From positions 1 to 64,000 of the forward strand of contig NZ_QLLR01000003.1 of NCBI RefSeq assembly GCF_003259615.1: a stretch of DNA of 64,000 nucleotides. Direction: 5' to 3'. Below the pieces are notes generated by a model. That model was not told the DNA's origin, searched no databases, and saw nothing but the letters and a program-made list of their open reading frames with translations. This DNA comes from Pedobacter cryoconitis (GTDB lineage Bacteria; Bacteroidota; Bacteroidia; Sphingobacteriales; Sphingobacteriaceae). The position numbers were made by a program, and so were the translations under genes. Each line of letters starts with the position of its first letter. Within the stretch, counting starts at the first letter, position 1. Of the stretch, positions 32,336-40,713 are shown piece after piece.

Positions 32336-33592
32336 TTAGTTGCTCTTTTCTTCCCAGATCAGCGCAATATTAATAATAGTTTCCACTGCTTTTTCCATGT
32401 CTTGTACGGAAGCCCACTCCTGCTTGCCATGGAAAGCATGTTCTCCTGCAAAAACGTTAGGACAAGGTAAGCCCATCAGTGATAATCTTGAACCATCTGT
32501 ACCCCCTCTGATACTTTGTCTTTTAACTGGAATACCTGCGCGTTCAATTGCCAGAACACCATATTCCAATACTTGCGGGTGCTGGTCCAGTACCTTTTTC
32601 ATATTGCGGTATTGTTCCTTAATTTTTAGCTCATAAGTAGCATTCGGATAGGCAGCAATAACCTGTTTAACAATAGTTTCCAGCGTACGGCCATGTTCAG
32701 CTAATAAAACATCATCAAAATCACGGATAATAAAATGTGCTTCTGCCTGTTCTACATTCCCCTGCATCGTAACCGGGTGTAAAAATCCTTCTTTTTTCGA
32801 AGTAGCTTCTGGTGTTAAGGTATCTTTTGGTAAAGCACTGATAATATCACTCAGAATCTTGATCGCACTTTCCATTTTGCCTCTCGCAAAACCCGGGTGA
32901 GAACTAATACCATGTATAGTTAAAACTGCTCCATCAGCAGAAAAAGTCTCATCTTCAATAGAACCGCAGGTTTCTCCATCAATTGTATAAGCGAAGTCAG
33001 CACCTAGTTTCTTCAGATCTGCTTTATCTACACCTCTTCCAATTTCTTCATCTGGGGTGAAAAGTATTCTTATTTTACCATGTTTATGTTCAGAATGCTG
33101 CATCAAAAAGGCAGCAGCTTCCATAATTTCTGCCAAACCAGCTTTGTTATCGGCTCCTAATAACGTTGTACCACTTGCAGTGATGATGTCATTGCCTATC
33201 TGATCTTTCAGGTCTTTATGCTCGCTCATTCTTAAAACCACTGAGTGGTCATCAGGAAGAACAAGATCCTGCCCCTGGTAATTGGTATGAATAATCGGTT
33301 TCACACCATACCCGCTGCAATCCGGAGAAGTATCCATATGCGAGCAGAAACAGATCACAGGAACATCTTTAGTGCTATTGGAAGGAATAGTAGCATATAC
33401 ATAGCCATATTCATCCAGGTGTGCATCTGTTATTCCCAGCTCCAATAATTGAGCAACCAGTACTTTCCCCAGATTCTTCTGCTTTTCGGTGGAAGGAACG
33501 CTCGCAGACTCAGGATCAGACTGTGTGTCTATTTTTACGTATTCAGTAAATCTATTTTGTAAAGAGTTACCTGTGTTATGATATTTTAGCAT
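32336..33592 (-). CDS. pepT: Peptidase T (tripeptide aminopeptidase)
   Basis: PepT is a cytosolic M20 zinc peptidase that removes the N-terminal residue of tripeptides. In this 418-residue protein the metal ligands are seen in S-H-M-D-T-S-P-D, G-A-D-N-K-A-G, the catalytic pair in T-P-D-E-E-I-G-R-G and the Asp in T-I-D-G-E. The final His lies in G-E-H-A-F-H-G. The lid domain has S-S-H-P-G-F-A-R-G-K-M. Length and motifs are standard. It is divergent from the outer-membrane barrel gene, with a 130-base intergenic region. Confidence 0.96.
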   Translation of the reverse strand: MLKYHNTGNSLQNRFTEYVKIDTQSDPESASVPSTEKQKNLGKVLVAQLLELGITDAHLDEYGYVYATIPSNSTKDVPVICFCSHMDTSPDCSGYGVKPIIHTNYQGQDLVLPDDHSVVLRMSEHKDLKDQIGNDIITASGTTLLGADNKAGLAEIMEAAAFLMQHSEHKHGKIRILFTPDEEIGRGVDKADLKKLGADFAYTIDGETCGSIEDETFSADGAVLTIHGISSHPGFARGKMESAIKILSDIISALPKDTLTPEATSKKEGFLHPVTMQGNVEQAEAHFIIRDFDDVLLAEHGRTLETIVKQVIAAYPNATYELKIKEQYRNMKKVLDQHPQVLEYGVLAIERAGIPVKRQSIRGGTDGSRLSLMGLPCPNVFAGEHAFHGKQEWASVQDMEKAVETIINIALIWEEKSN

Positions 33593-33722
33593 AATTTTAA
33601 AAAAAAGTAAAGGCCTTCTTAATCACTAAATTCAGACGCTGTTTTTAAATATATTCAAACAGTTTCTTAAAAGGCTAAAGATAACCAAAGATGATATTTT
33701 ATCTATAAACAATCAGCATAAC

Positions 33723-34433
33723 TTGAAAAGGATACTTATTTCAACTCTATTTTCGGCATTGGCATTTTCGTCTTTTGCACAATCAAATTTTTACAAGTTT
33801 TCTGTTGGTGCTGGCGCTGGTATTACCCAATCTTTCGCAGATCTTAAAAAACATGACTTCGGACTGGCCGGCTATGCTACGCTGGATTATTTATTCACTC
33901 CTTACCTTAGTCTTGGTCTGGAACTCCAAAAAGGAGAAGTCAATGGAGGGGATGTCAATGCGACTCCCGATGACAGGCAGTTTATCAATGGCTACCAGGC
34001 TGTGTCTGTCAACGGAAAAATAGCTTTGGGAGAATTTATAGATTTTGACTATAACAGCTTGTCCGGTAAACTCAGAGGTCTGTATTTTGGCAGTGGTATA
34101 GGAATTATTCAGAATAAGATGACCGGTATCAGGCGTGCAAACGTAAAAGATCCAGCCGATCCATATCCTGGAGAAGATAGTTCAAATGACGTTTACTTTC
34201 CGCTGAACCTGGGTATCAACTTCTTTTTTCCGGACCGGGATGGTTTTTACAGATATACACTGAATATTAATTGCCAGAGTAATGTGACCCTGGGAGAAGG
34301 GCTGGATGGTTATGATAATTCATCAATAACACATAAATCCGGAACTCCCGACATCTATAATTTTTATACTATCGGATTCAAATACAGCTTCGGAAAAATG
34401 GGCCTGTATAAGAAAAAGTTCAGACAGTTTTAG
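33723..34433 (+). CDS. Predicted outer-membrane beta-barrel protein
   Basis: The 236-residue protein starts at TTG 33723. It has a signal peptide ending near S-F-A-Q, followed by alternating amphipathic strands such as F-S-V-G-A-G-A-G-I-T-Q and L-S-L-G-L-E-L-Q-K-G-E, as in small eight-strand barrels. The last strands include F-Y-T-I-G-F-K-Y-S-F-G-K, and the final F in R-Q-F resembles a barrel-assembly signal. No enzymatic motif is seen. It is followed 38 bases later by the M14 peptidase gene. Confidence 0.7.
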   Translation: MKRILISTLFSALAFSSFAQSNFYKFSVGAGAGITQSFADLKKHDFGLAGYATLDYLFTPYLSLGLELQKGEVNGGDVNATPDDRQFINGYQAVSVNGKIALGEFIDFDYNSLSGKLRGLYFGSGIGIIQNKMTGIRRANVKDPADPYPGEDSSNDVYFPLNLGINFFFPDRDGFYRYTLNINCQSNVTLGEGLDGYDNSSITHKSGTPDIYNFYTIGFKYSFGKMGLYKKKFRQF

Positions 34434-34471
34434 TCTGGAAAAATGTTCAGTACTTTTATAAATACGTATCA

Positions 34472-36184
34472 ATGAAATATTTTTTACTGTCTTTAATTCT
34501 GCTAACGATGGAAACATTTGCACAGCAAACGCCTTATGAGCTTAGTAATAAAAATCAAACGGCTACTTATGACCAGGCCATTGCTTATTATAAACAGCTG
34601 GCTAAAGTATCTCCACAGGCCAGACTCCTTTCCTATGGAACTACTGATTTTGGAAAACCTCTTCACCTTTTGGTTTTATCAAAGAATAAAGTCTTTGATC
34701 CTGCCGAACTCCGGAAGAATAATCAAAGAATACTATTAATTAATAATGGCATCCACCCTGGTGAGCCAGAAGGTATAGATGCGTCCATGATGCTGGCAAG
34801 AGATTTATTAAAAGACAATCATTTACCGGATAATGTTGTGATCTGTATTATTCCGGTTTATAATATAGACGGATCATTTAACCGCAGCAGTACTTCCAGA
34901 GCAAATCAGAATGGCCCGGAAACCTATGGGTTCAGAGGAAACAGTAAAAATTATGACCTGAACAGGGACTTCATTAAAACGGACTCCAAAAACTCTGCTG
35001 CTTTTCAGGAAATATTCAATACCTGGCAGCCAGAGATATTCGTAGATACACATACCAGTAACGGTGCTGATTATCAATATACGATGACACTTATCCCTAC
35101 GCAAAAAGATAAGCTGAACCCTATTCTAGCTGAGTACCTGACCAAAAGTATGGTCCCTGCTTTATATGCAGCCATGAAGAAGAAAGGGTTTGAGCTCATT
35201 CCTTATATCAACTCGGTAGAGAACACACCGGATGCCGGAATAACGGGTTTTCTGGAGACTCCCCGTTATTCAACTGGTTATGCCGCTTTACATAATAGTA
35301 TTGGCTTTATGCCAGAAACACATATGTTAAAGGTTTACCAGAAAAGGGTTGAATCTACTTATCAATTACTTCAAACTTATGTTGATCTGGTTAGCAAAGA
35401 CGCAAAAATAATTGGGGAGAATAAGCGTAAAGCTGATGAGGCTGCCGCTATACAAAAAGAATTCCCTTTGAGCTGGAAACTCAATGAGACTACCTATGAG
35501 CTGATTTCTTTTAAAGGCTTTGCTGCAAAATATAAGCCCAGTGCCGTAAGTGGGGCTGACAGGCTTTATTATGACCGGAATGATCCTTATACAAAAAAAA
35601 TCAAATACTGGAATAAGTTTGAACCGCAGCTTACCGTAGAAAAACCTGAGGCTTACGTGATTCCAAAGGCATGGGATAAAGTAATTGGATTGCTGAAATT
35701 AAACGGTGTGAAAGTGCAGGAGCTCAAAGCGGATAAAGAGCTTGCTGTTGATGTTTATTATATCGAGGATTATAAAACAGCTTCAAGACCGTATGAAGGA
35801 CACTATATCCACAATAACGTTCAGCTAAGTACCAAGAAACAAACTATAAAGTTTTATAAAGGAGATTACCTGGTGTACGTGAATCAGCCGCAAAACAGGT
35901 ATATTATGGAAACGCTGGAACCACAGGCTACCGATTCTTTCTTTAACTGGAATTTTTTCGATTCTGTACTGGATCAGAAAGAACATTACTCTGCTTATGT
36001 TTTTGAGGATACAGCCACCGGACTATTAAAAGATGATCCTGAGCTTAAAACCAAGCTGAATCAAAAGAAAATAAAAGATAGTACATTTGCCCAGAATCCT
36101 TCAGCGCAACTTGAATTTGTATATCAAAATTCAAATTACTACGAAAAAACACATTTACGCTATCCAATTGCTAGATTGCACTAA
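34472..36184 (+). CDS. Secreted M14-family zinc carboxypeptidase
   Basis: The 570-residue protein has a signal peptide (about residues 1-17, ending T-F-A-Q). The M14 zinc motif I-H-P-G-E-P-E-G gives the H-x-x-E pair. R-D-F is present in N-R-D-F-I-K, the third ligand is in F-V-D-T-H-T, and the catalytic Glu is likely in G-F-M-P-E-T-H. The C-terminal 200 residues form an accessory domain. It should act in the periplasm or outside the cell on peptides. A rhomboid gene follows 24 bases later. Confidence 0.9.
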   Translation: MKYFLLSLILLTMETFAQQTPYELSNKNQTATYDQAIAYYKQLAKVSPQARLLSYGTTDFGKPLHLLVLSKNKVFDPAELRKNNQRILLINNGIHPGEPEGIDASMMLARDLLKDNHLPDNVVICIIPVYNIDGSFNRSSTSRANQNGPETYGFRGNSKNYDLNRDFIKTDSKNSAAFQEIFNTWQPEIFVDTHTSNGADYQYTMTLIPTQKDKLNPILAEYLTKSMVPALYAAMKKKGFELIPYINSVENTPDAGITGFLETPRYSTGYAALHNSIGFMPETHMLKVYQKRVESTYQLLQTYVDLVSKDAKIIGENKRKADEAAAIQKEFPLSWKLNETTYELISFKGFAAKYKPSAVSGADRLYYDRNDPYTKKIKYWNKFEPQLTVEKPEAYVIPKAWDKVIGLLKLNGVKVQELKADKELAVDVYYIEDYKTASRPYEGHYIHNNVQLSTKKQTIKFYKGDYLVYVNQPQNRYIMETLEPQATDSFFNWNFFDSVLDQKEHYSAYVFEDTATGLLKDDPELKTKLNQKKIKDSTFAQNPSAQLEFVYQNSNYYEKTHLRYPIARLH

Positions 36185-36208
36185 TTTAAAATCCGATACG
36201 AATATTAT

Positions 36209-36835
36209 ATGATACAAGAATATCTGATCAACACACCTGTCGCTTCTCTGATTTTCATTTTTACCCTGGCAACGAGCATCTATGCTTTTAATGACAGTTC
36301 TCTGTATGGAAAGTTTATGCTTCACCCCTACAGCGTATACCGCAGAAGTAATGTCTATACGTTATTAACCAGCGGCCTGATACACGGAAGCTGGATGCAC
36401 CTGGCATTTAACATGTTTACTTTCTATTTCTTCGCTTTCTCACTGGAAGCTACGGTAGGAAGTCTGAGATTTGGACTGATCTACTTTATTGGCTTGATTT
36501 TAAGTGATATTCCTTCAGTAATCAAACATAAAGACGATTATCATTACCATAGCCTGGGTGCATCGGGAGCGATTTCTGCAGTATTGTTCAGTTATATTAT
36601 GTTCTATCCACTGAATACCTTAATGATATTTCCTTTACCGGTCCCTATCTGGGCAGCATTATTTGGTGTATTATACCTGGTTTACTCTTATTATATGTCA
36701 AAAAGTTCCAGAGATAACATTAACCATGATGCGCATTTATTCGGTGCGATTACTGGAATTATCATTACGATATTAGTTGTACCAAATATTGTTCCTCATT
36801 TTATTGAAACAATCACTGCCCGTTTCGCAGGTTAG
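36209..36835 (+). CDS. Rhomboid-family intramembrane serine protease
   Basis: Rhomboids cut transmembrane segments of other proteins. The 208-residue protein has about six membrane helices. Catalytic Ser119 lies in G-A-S-G and the His in H-D-A-H-L-F-G-A (His176). The H-G-S-W-M-H-L-A-F-N-M loop-helix (about 59-69) contains the conserved His and Asn of the oxyanion site. The active site appears complete. It is probably in an operon with the upstream M14 peptidase. Its stop overlaps the end of a convergent gene by 4 bases. Confidence 0.92.
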   Translation: MIQEYLINTPVASLIFIFTLATSIYAFNDSSLYGKFMLHPYSVYRRSNVYTLLTSGLIHGSWMHLAFNMFTFYFFAFSLEATVGSLRFGLIYFIGLILSDIPSVIKHKDDYHYHSLGASGAISAVLFSYIMFYPLNTLMIFPLPVPIWAALFGVLYLVYSYYMSKSSRDNINHDAHLFGAITGIIITILVVPNIVPHFIETITARFAG

Positions 36836-37800
36836 TCAGTAGCTGGCAGGGATGGCGGGTTGAAGTAACTTGTAGGTGCCAAAGGGTCTTTTCTGATTTC
36901 CATCAGCAGGTTTCCCCAGGGTTTCCAGACGGTTTCTAAAACCTGCGCATAAATTTTATGCTGCCAAACGTCAAACAGAGGTTTGTTGGTCGTTCCTCTT
37001 AAAGGCATGGCATCAATATAGATTGCACCTTCAACAGGCATAATCGTGTATTCTGGTAAGCGGTTGAACAAATAGGCAGAGTAAAAGAACCTTGCACACA
37101 ACTCTTCAAACTGCTGATTTGTTAACGACTGGCCTGCAATCTGATCCAGGATTTCCTGGTGATACCTTTTATTAGTCCCGTTATCCTGCAGGCAGGCAAT
37201 AATACCAAAATCTTTAAGTTTTAAAGAGAAAGTAAGGGTATTGATCTCATCCCTGAAACTGAAAGGAATATCATCCTGTTCCAATGGTACGATCACAAAA
37301 GACCAGGGGGTAAAATCTTCCAGTACTACACTGCGGTAGATACTCTGGATCATAGTTTGTAAGTTGCCGAATTTGTGCATCAGCCCCTGTGACATATTTA
37401 ATCCGTCATCACTCAATTGCTGCAAATTAACGGCAGCATTCATTTCGATATAGATCAGGCTGTAAAGAAATTTACCTACCCATTTAAACAGGTCTATTTC
37501 TTCCAGCTTCGAAACTCCGGCGAATCCTTCTGCAAATGCTGCGGCTATTTTATCTTCCAGCGGACCGATAAAATTGAACAACACTTCTTCACTTACAGGT
37601 ATTTTCAGCGTATTATAAGACCTGATAGATTCATCCAGCAATTTAATCTGCTCATCACCGCTAAAATTAGCAACTTCCAATAACCATGCAGGCAATACAT
37701 TGGTTTGTATCACAGGTGCATCAAAAGTATCTCCGCTCAAAAAGCAGTTTTTGAACTTAAAGTCGAAGTTTTTAAATGGCTGATAGATTGTGTTAGTCAT
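36832..37800 (-). CDS. Conserved protein of unknown function
   Basis: From the ATG at 37800 this encodes 322 residues. A longer frame begins at 37872 but its extra 24 residues lack conservation-like features. The protein is soluble, with no signal peptide, and mixes helical stretches such as S-G-D-E-Q-I-K-L-L-D-E-S-I with strands. A Pro-rich C-terminus ends S-Y-F-N-P-P-S-L-P. No catalytic motif is recognised. It is divergent from the dipeptide epimerase gene, with about 90 bases between starts. Confidence 0.6.
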   Translation of the reverse strand: MTNTIYQPFKNFDFKFKNCFLSGDTFDAPVIQTNVLPAWLLEVANFSGDEQIKLLDESIRSYNTLKIPVSEEVLFNFIGPLEDKIAAAFAEGFAGVSKLEEIDLFKWVGKFLYSLIYIEMNAAVNLQQLSDDGLNMSQGLMHKFGNLQTMIQSIYRSVVLEDFTPWSFVIVPLEQDDIPFSFRDEINTLTFSLKLKDFGIIACLQDNGTNKRYHQEILDQIAGQSLTNQQFEELCARFFYSAYLFNRLPEYTIMPVEGAIYIDAMPLRGTTNKPLFDVWQHKIYAQVLETVWKPWGNLLMEIRKDPLAPTSYFNPPSLPATD

Positions 37801-37887
37801 ATTAACCGCAATATTAGGGATATTATTTTTACATTCGGTGAGGCTCCCATTTTTTAACTTTGATATTACCAAAAGCTTTTAAAACAC

Positions 37888-38922
37888 ATGCAAGCAGTTC
37901 ATATTTCTTTTAACCTGGAACTTAAACATCCTTTCACTATAACCGGATTCACCAGAACAAGTACTCCCTTATTATTATTAAAGCTTACTTATGAAAATAT
38001 GGAAGGTTATGGTGAGGCTTCGATGGTTCCGTATTTAGGTGAAAGTTATAGTTCTGCAGAAGCATTCCTTAAAAAAGTAGACTGGACACATTTTAAGCAA
38101 CCTTTTAACTTCGCAGAGTTTATGGCCTACCTTGATAGCATTGACGCTGGTAATCCAGCAATAAAGGCTGCTATTGATATTGCACTGAACGACATCAATG
38201 GAGAGATCTTGCAAAAGCCATGTTTTGAAATCTACAAGGCTGATCCGGCGAAGATGCCTGTTACTTCTTACACGATAGGAATTGCTGCACCAGAATTGAT
38301 TAAAGAAAAAGTTGCTGAGGCAAAAGGATTTAAAGTACTCAAAGTCAAATTAGGATCAGGTCATGATAAGGAACTGATCAATGCCATCAGAAGTGTAAGC
38401 AATTTACCGCTTTATATAGATGCTAACCAAGGGTGGACAGACCGGAAAATGGCTATAGATTTGATCTATTGGTTACATGACCAGGGAGCCGTACTGGTTG
38501 AACAACCTATGGACAAGACTAATATCGAAGGAAATGCGTGGTTAACAGGCCGCAGTCCAATTCCAATCCTCGCGGACGAGGCTGTACAAAGATTAAGTGA
38601 TATTGACCACATTAAGGGGGCTTATCATGGCATAAACGTGAAGCTGATGAAAAGTGGCGGCATGTATGAGGCTCATCAGATGATTTTAAAAGCCCGTTCT
38701 TATGGGATGAAGGTCATGATCGGCTGTATGAGTGAGACTTCTATTGCTACTCAGGCCGGAATGGCTTTAGCTCCGTTATGTGACTGGGTAGATCTGGATG
38801 GCCCGTTTTTGACTAAGAACAATCCATTTGAACCACCTGCTTTGCACGAAGGCAAATATATACTAAAAGACCTTCCAGGTTTAGGGCTGGAAGGTCTTTC
38901 TCCTAATTTGTTTTTTCCTTAA
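37888..38922 (+). CDS. L-Ala-D/L-Glu epimerase (enolase superfamily)
   Basis: The enzyme interconverts L-Ala-D-Glu and L-Ala-L-Glu when murein peptides are recycled. The 344-residue protein has the muconate-lactonizing subgroup layout. The K-V-K motif (Lys152, Lys154) and the opposite-face lysine in N-V-K-L-M-K (Lys252 or Lys255) are present. Metal ligands are Asp178 (D-A-N-Q-G-W), Glu205 (V-E-Q-P) and Asp230 (A-D-E-A-V). G-C-M-S-E-T-S-I-A follows. All catalytic residues are present. Its last codons contain a hairpin that may terminate the convergent transcript, and it overlaps that gene by 20 bases. Confidence 0.92.
   Translation: MQAVHISFNLELKHPFTITGFTRTSTPLLLLKLTYENMEGYGEASMVPYLGESYSSAEAFLKKVDWTHFKQPFNFAEFMAYLDSIDAGNPAIKAAIDIALNDINGEILQKPCFEIYKADPAKMPVTSYTIGIAAPELIKEKVAEAKGFKVLKVKLGSGHDKELINAIRSVSNLPLYIDANQGWTDRKMAIDLIYWLHDQGAVLVEQPMDKTNIEGNAWLTGRSPIPILADEAVQRLSDIDHIKGAYHGINVKLMKSGGMYEAHQMILKARSYGMKVMIGCMSETSIATQAGMALAPLCDWVDLDGPFLTKNNPFEPPALHEGKYILKDLPGLGLEGLSPNLFFP
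38866..38899. terminator. Hairpin inside the 3' end of the epimerase gene
   Basis: AAAGACCTTCCAG (38866-38878) pairs perfectly with CTGGAAGGTCTTT (38887-38899) over eight bases. It encodes the L-P-G-L-G-L-E-G-L region of the epimerase yet has terminator form. On the minus strand it lies 4 bases past the stop of the DUF6358-like gene and ends in a T-rich run, so it probably ends the rhodanese transcript. Confidence 0.65.
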
Positions 38923-39136
38923 CAGGGGAAGAGTTATTCACGATATTTTGTTTTTCTTTGATACCAGCTCTCACTTCTTTGACAATCTTAATCTTCAGGT
39001 AAATGAAAAATAAACCTGTAGCGATTAACAAGGCAACAACGGGATAATTTGCGTTCTGGAAAGCCCATTTAAGGCCAATTACAGAAATCACAATACCCAG
39101 GGTATAAAACGTATTTAATGCAATTTGCTTCTTCAT
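38903..39136 (-). CDS. Small two-helix membrane protein, DUF6358-like
   Basis: From the ATG at 39136 this encodes 77 residues, starting K-K-Q-I-A-L-N-T-F-Y-T. It has two predicted membrane helices (about residues 8-26 and 30-49) and a charged tail. A longer frame with 16 extra residues would overlap the rhodanese gene and is less likely; the chosen start lies 4 bases after the rhodanese stop. The family call is a tentative recollection. The function is unknown. Confidence 0.6.
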   Translation of the reverse strand: MKKQIALNTFYTLGIVISVIGLKWAFQNANYPVVALLIATGLFFIYLKIKIVKEVRAGIKEKQNIVNNSSPVKEKTN

Positions 39137-39140
39137 CTTA

Positions 39141-39464
39141 TTAATAAACTGGCATTCCAGGATCAAATGCAGCCTGCCATGCAAGGATACCGCCTTTTAA
39201 ATTGTAAAGGTTTGTAAAACCATGCAACTGCTCCAATTGCATTACTGCTGCTGCACTGCGTTTACCGCTTCTGCATTGCATAATTACTGGTTTATCGGTT
39301 GCAATTTTCTCTACTTCAATCAAAATCCCTCCCAAAGGAATATTCTCTCCGTTAAGGTTTGAAGTATCGTATTCGAAAGTTTCTCTTACATCAATCAGTT
39401 GAAAATCTTCCTTGTTATCTATTTTTTGTTTTAATTCTTCTACGCTAATTTCTTTCATCTTCAA
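39141..39464 (-). CDS. Single-domain rhodanese-like sulfurtransferase
   Basis: Rhodaneses carry persulfide sulfur on an active-site Cys. The 107-residue protein has the D-V-R-E motif near residue 25 and the active loop C64-R-S-G-K-R-S, with the C-terminal G-G-I-L-A-W. This is the same size as stand-alone GlpE-like proteins. It has no signal peptide. It is cotranscribed with the small membrane protein downstream, a pairing that might place sulfur transfer near the membrane (inference). Confidence 0.92.
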   Translation of the reverse strand: MKMKEISVEELKQKIDNKEDFQLIDVRETFEYDTSNLNGENIPLGGILIEVEKIATDKPVIMQCRSGKRSAAAVMQLEQLHGFTNLYNLKGGILAWQAAFDPGMPVY

Positions 39465-39614
39465 AGCTTTTAAATGGATGGTTTATGATCCATGAATACT
39501 GGTCAAATATAAAGTTTATCAACAACTTATCTGCTAAATGTAAGTCAAAATTTATGGTTTTAACCGCTGGGTTGTAACAACTAAGAATGCCGGGCGTTTA
39601 ATAGTATTCTTTCT

Positions 39615-39622
39615 TAACTTTG
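39615..39622 (+). promoter_or_regulatory. Candidate -7 box for the DUF4407-M28 operon
   Basis: TAACTTTG matches TAnnTTTG and ends five bases before the ATG at 39628, again implying a leaderless transcript. No good -33 TTTG is seen. Confidence 0.4.
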
Positions 39623-39627
39623 TTACT

Positions 39628-40713
39628 ATGGATGCCCTGTCACGTTTCTTTTGGTTTTGTTCTGGTATACACCAGCCTACATTAGAGAAGCACCCTACTG
39701 AACATAATAAATATGTTGGTATCGGCGCAACTATCTTTTTCACTGGCTTATTCGCCGCGCTTTCTGGTGGGTATGCGATGTATTTTGTTTTTAAAGGCGA
39801 CACTGCTGCTGTACTTTTCGCCGTATTTTTCGGTATCCTCTGGGGGCTTGCCATTTTTAATATGGACCGTTATATCGTCTCCAGTATTAACAAGAATTCT
39901 TCTTCCGGCAAGCAGATTTTGCAGGCTACACCACGTATATTACTGGCTATTATGATCGGCATGGTCATTTCCCGTCCTTTAGAGCTTAAAATCTTTGACA
40001 AAGAGATTAAAGAGCGGCTTAAGGTAAGTTACCTGAACAATCAACGGTCAAAAATAGATACCCTGAATAAAGCATTTACCAATAAGTATACCATCGAGCT
40101 CAACAAACTGAACGAATCCAAGGTGCAAAGAGACTCTTTGGAAAATGGTATTAAATCTGACCGGCAAAAACTTAACTTTGAAGTCTTCGGAACCAAAACG
40201 ACTGAAACGTCAGGGGTAATGGGCTACGGGCCTTATGCAAAGCGCAAAGAAGAGGAATTAAAACAAAGGCAGCAAAACCTGGATTCCCTGAATTCGGATG
40301 TGAGAAGGATGGAGCGTTTTGTAGACGGCAGAAAGCAGTTTGACGGTTTATTATCGGAGCGGCTTTACACGGGCAAACAGTTGGATAGCCTGACCAGTAT
40401 TGCCGGTTTTGCTGATCGTAACTGGGCATTAGGGCAATTGAGTTTTAATACAGATGGCACCCGGGACACAACCACGGCCTTAGCGGTTACATTTATTGGT
40501 TTGTTATTCATCTTTTTTGAGTGCCTGCCGGTATTTGTAAAAATGATGAGTTCAAGAGGTCCGTATGACAGATCTGTGGAAAACCTGGAAATCAGCCAGA
40601 TCCATACCTCTGAGAAGGACAGAGACTTTGAAATTGAAGTTACCGATGGCGTACATGATACCCGGGTAGCGACCACTATTGCAAGAGAAAAAGAACTATT
40701 AACTAAATTATGA
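39628..40713 (+). CDS. DUF4407 domain membrane protein with a coiled coil
   Basis: The 361-residue protein begins with F-F-W-F-C-S-G, then two close membrane helices (about residues 32-53 and 58-78) and N-M-D-R-Y-I-V-S-S near residue 86. A third helix lies near 103-122. A long charged coiled-coil segment of about 130 residues follows, then a final helix near 280-300. This is the DUF4407 layout. The function is unknown. Its stop overlaps the M28 peptidase start by ATGA, so the two are translationally coupled. Confidence 0.82.
   Translation: MDALSRFFWFCSGIHQPTLEKHPTEHNKYVGIGATIFFTGLFAALSGGYAMYFVFKGDTAAVLFAVFFGILWGLAIFNMDRYIVSSINKNSSSGKQILQATPRILLAIMIGMVISRPLELKIFDKEIKERLKVSYLNNQRSKIDTLNKAFTNKYTIELNKLNESKVQRDSLENGIKSDRQKLNFEVFGTKTTETSGVMGYGPYAKRKEEELKQRQQNLDSLNSDVRRMERFVDGRKQFDGLLSERLYTGKQLDSLTSIAGFADRNWALGQLSFNTDGTRDTTTALAVTFIGLLFIFFECLPVFVKMMSSRGPYDRSVENLEISQIHTSEKDRDFEIEVTDGVHDTRVATTIAREKELLTKL

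Noticed and set aside
40172..40429. Minus-strand ORF of 85 residues within the DUF4407 gene
   Set aside because: Antisense shadow of a coherent coding frame with membrane helices and coiled coil.
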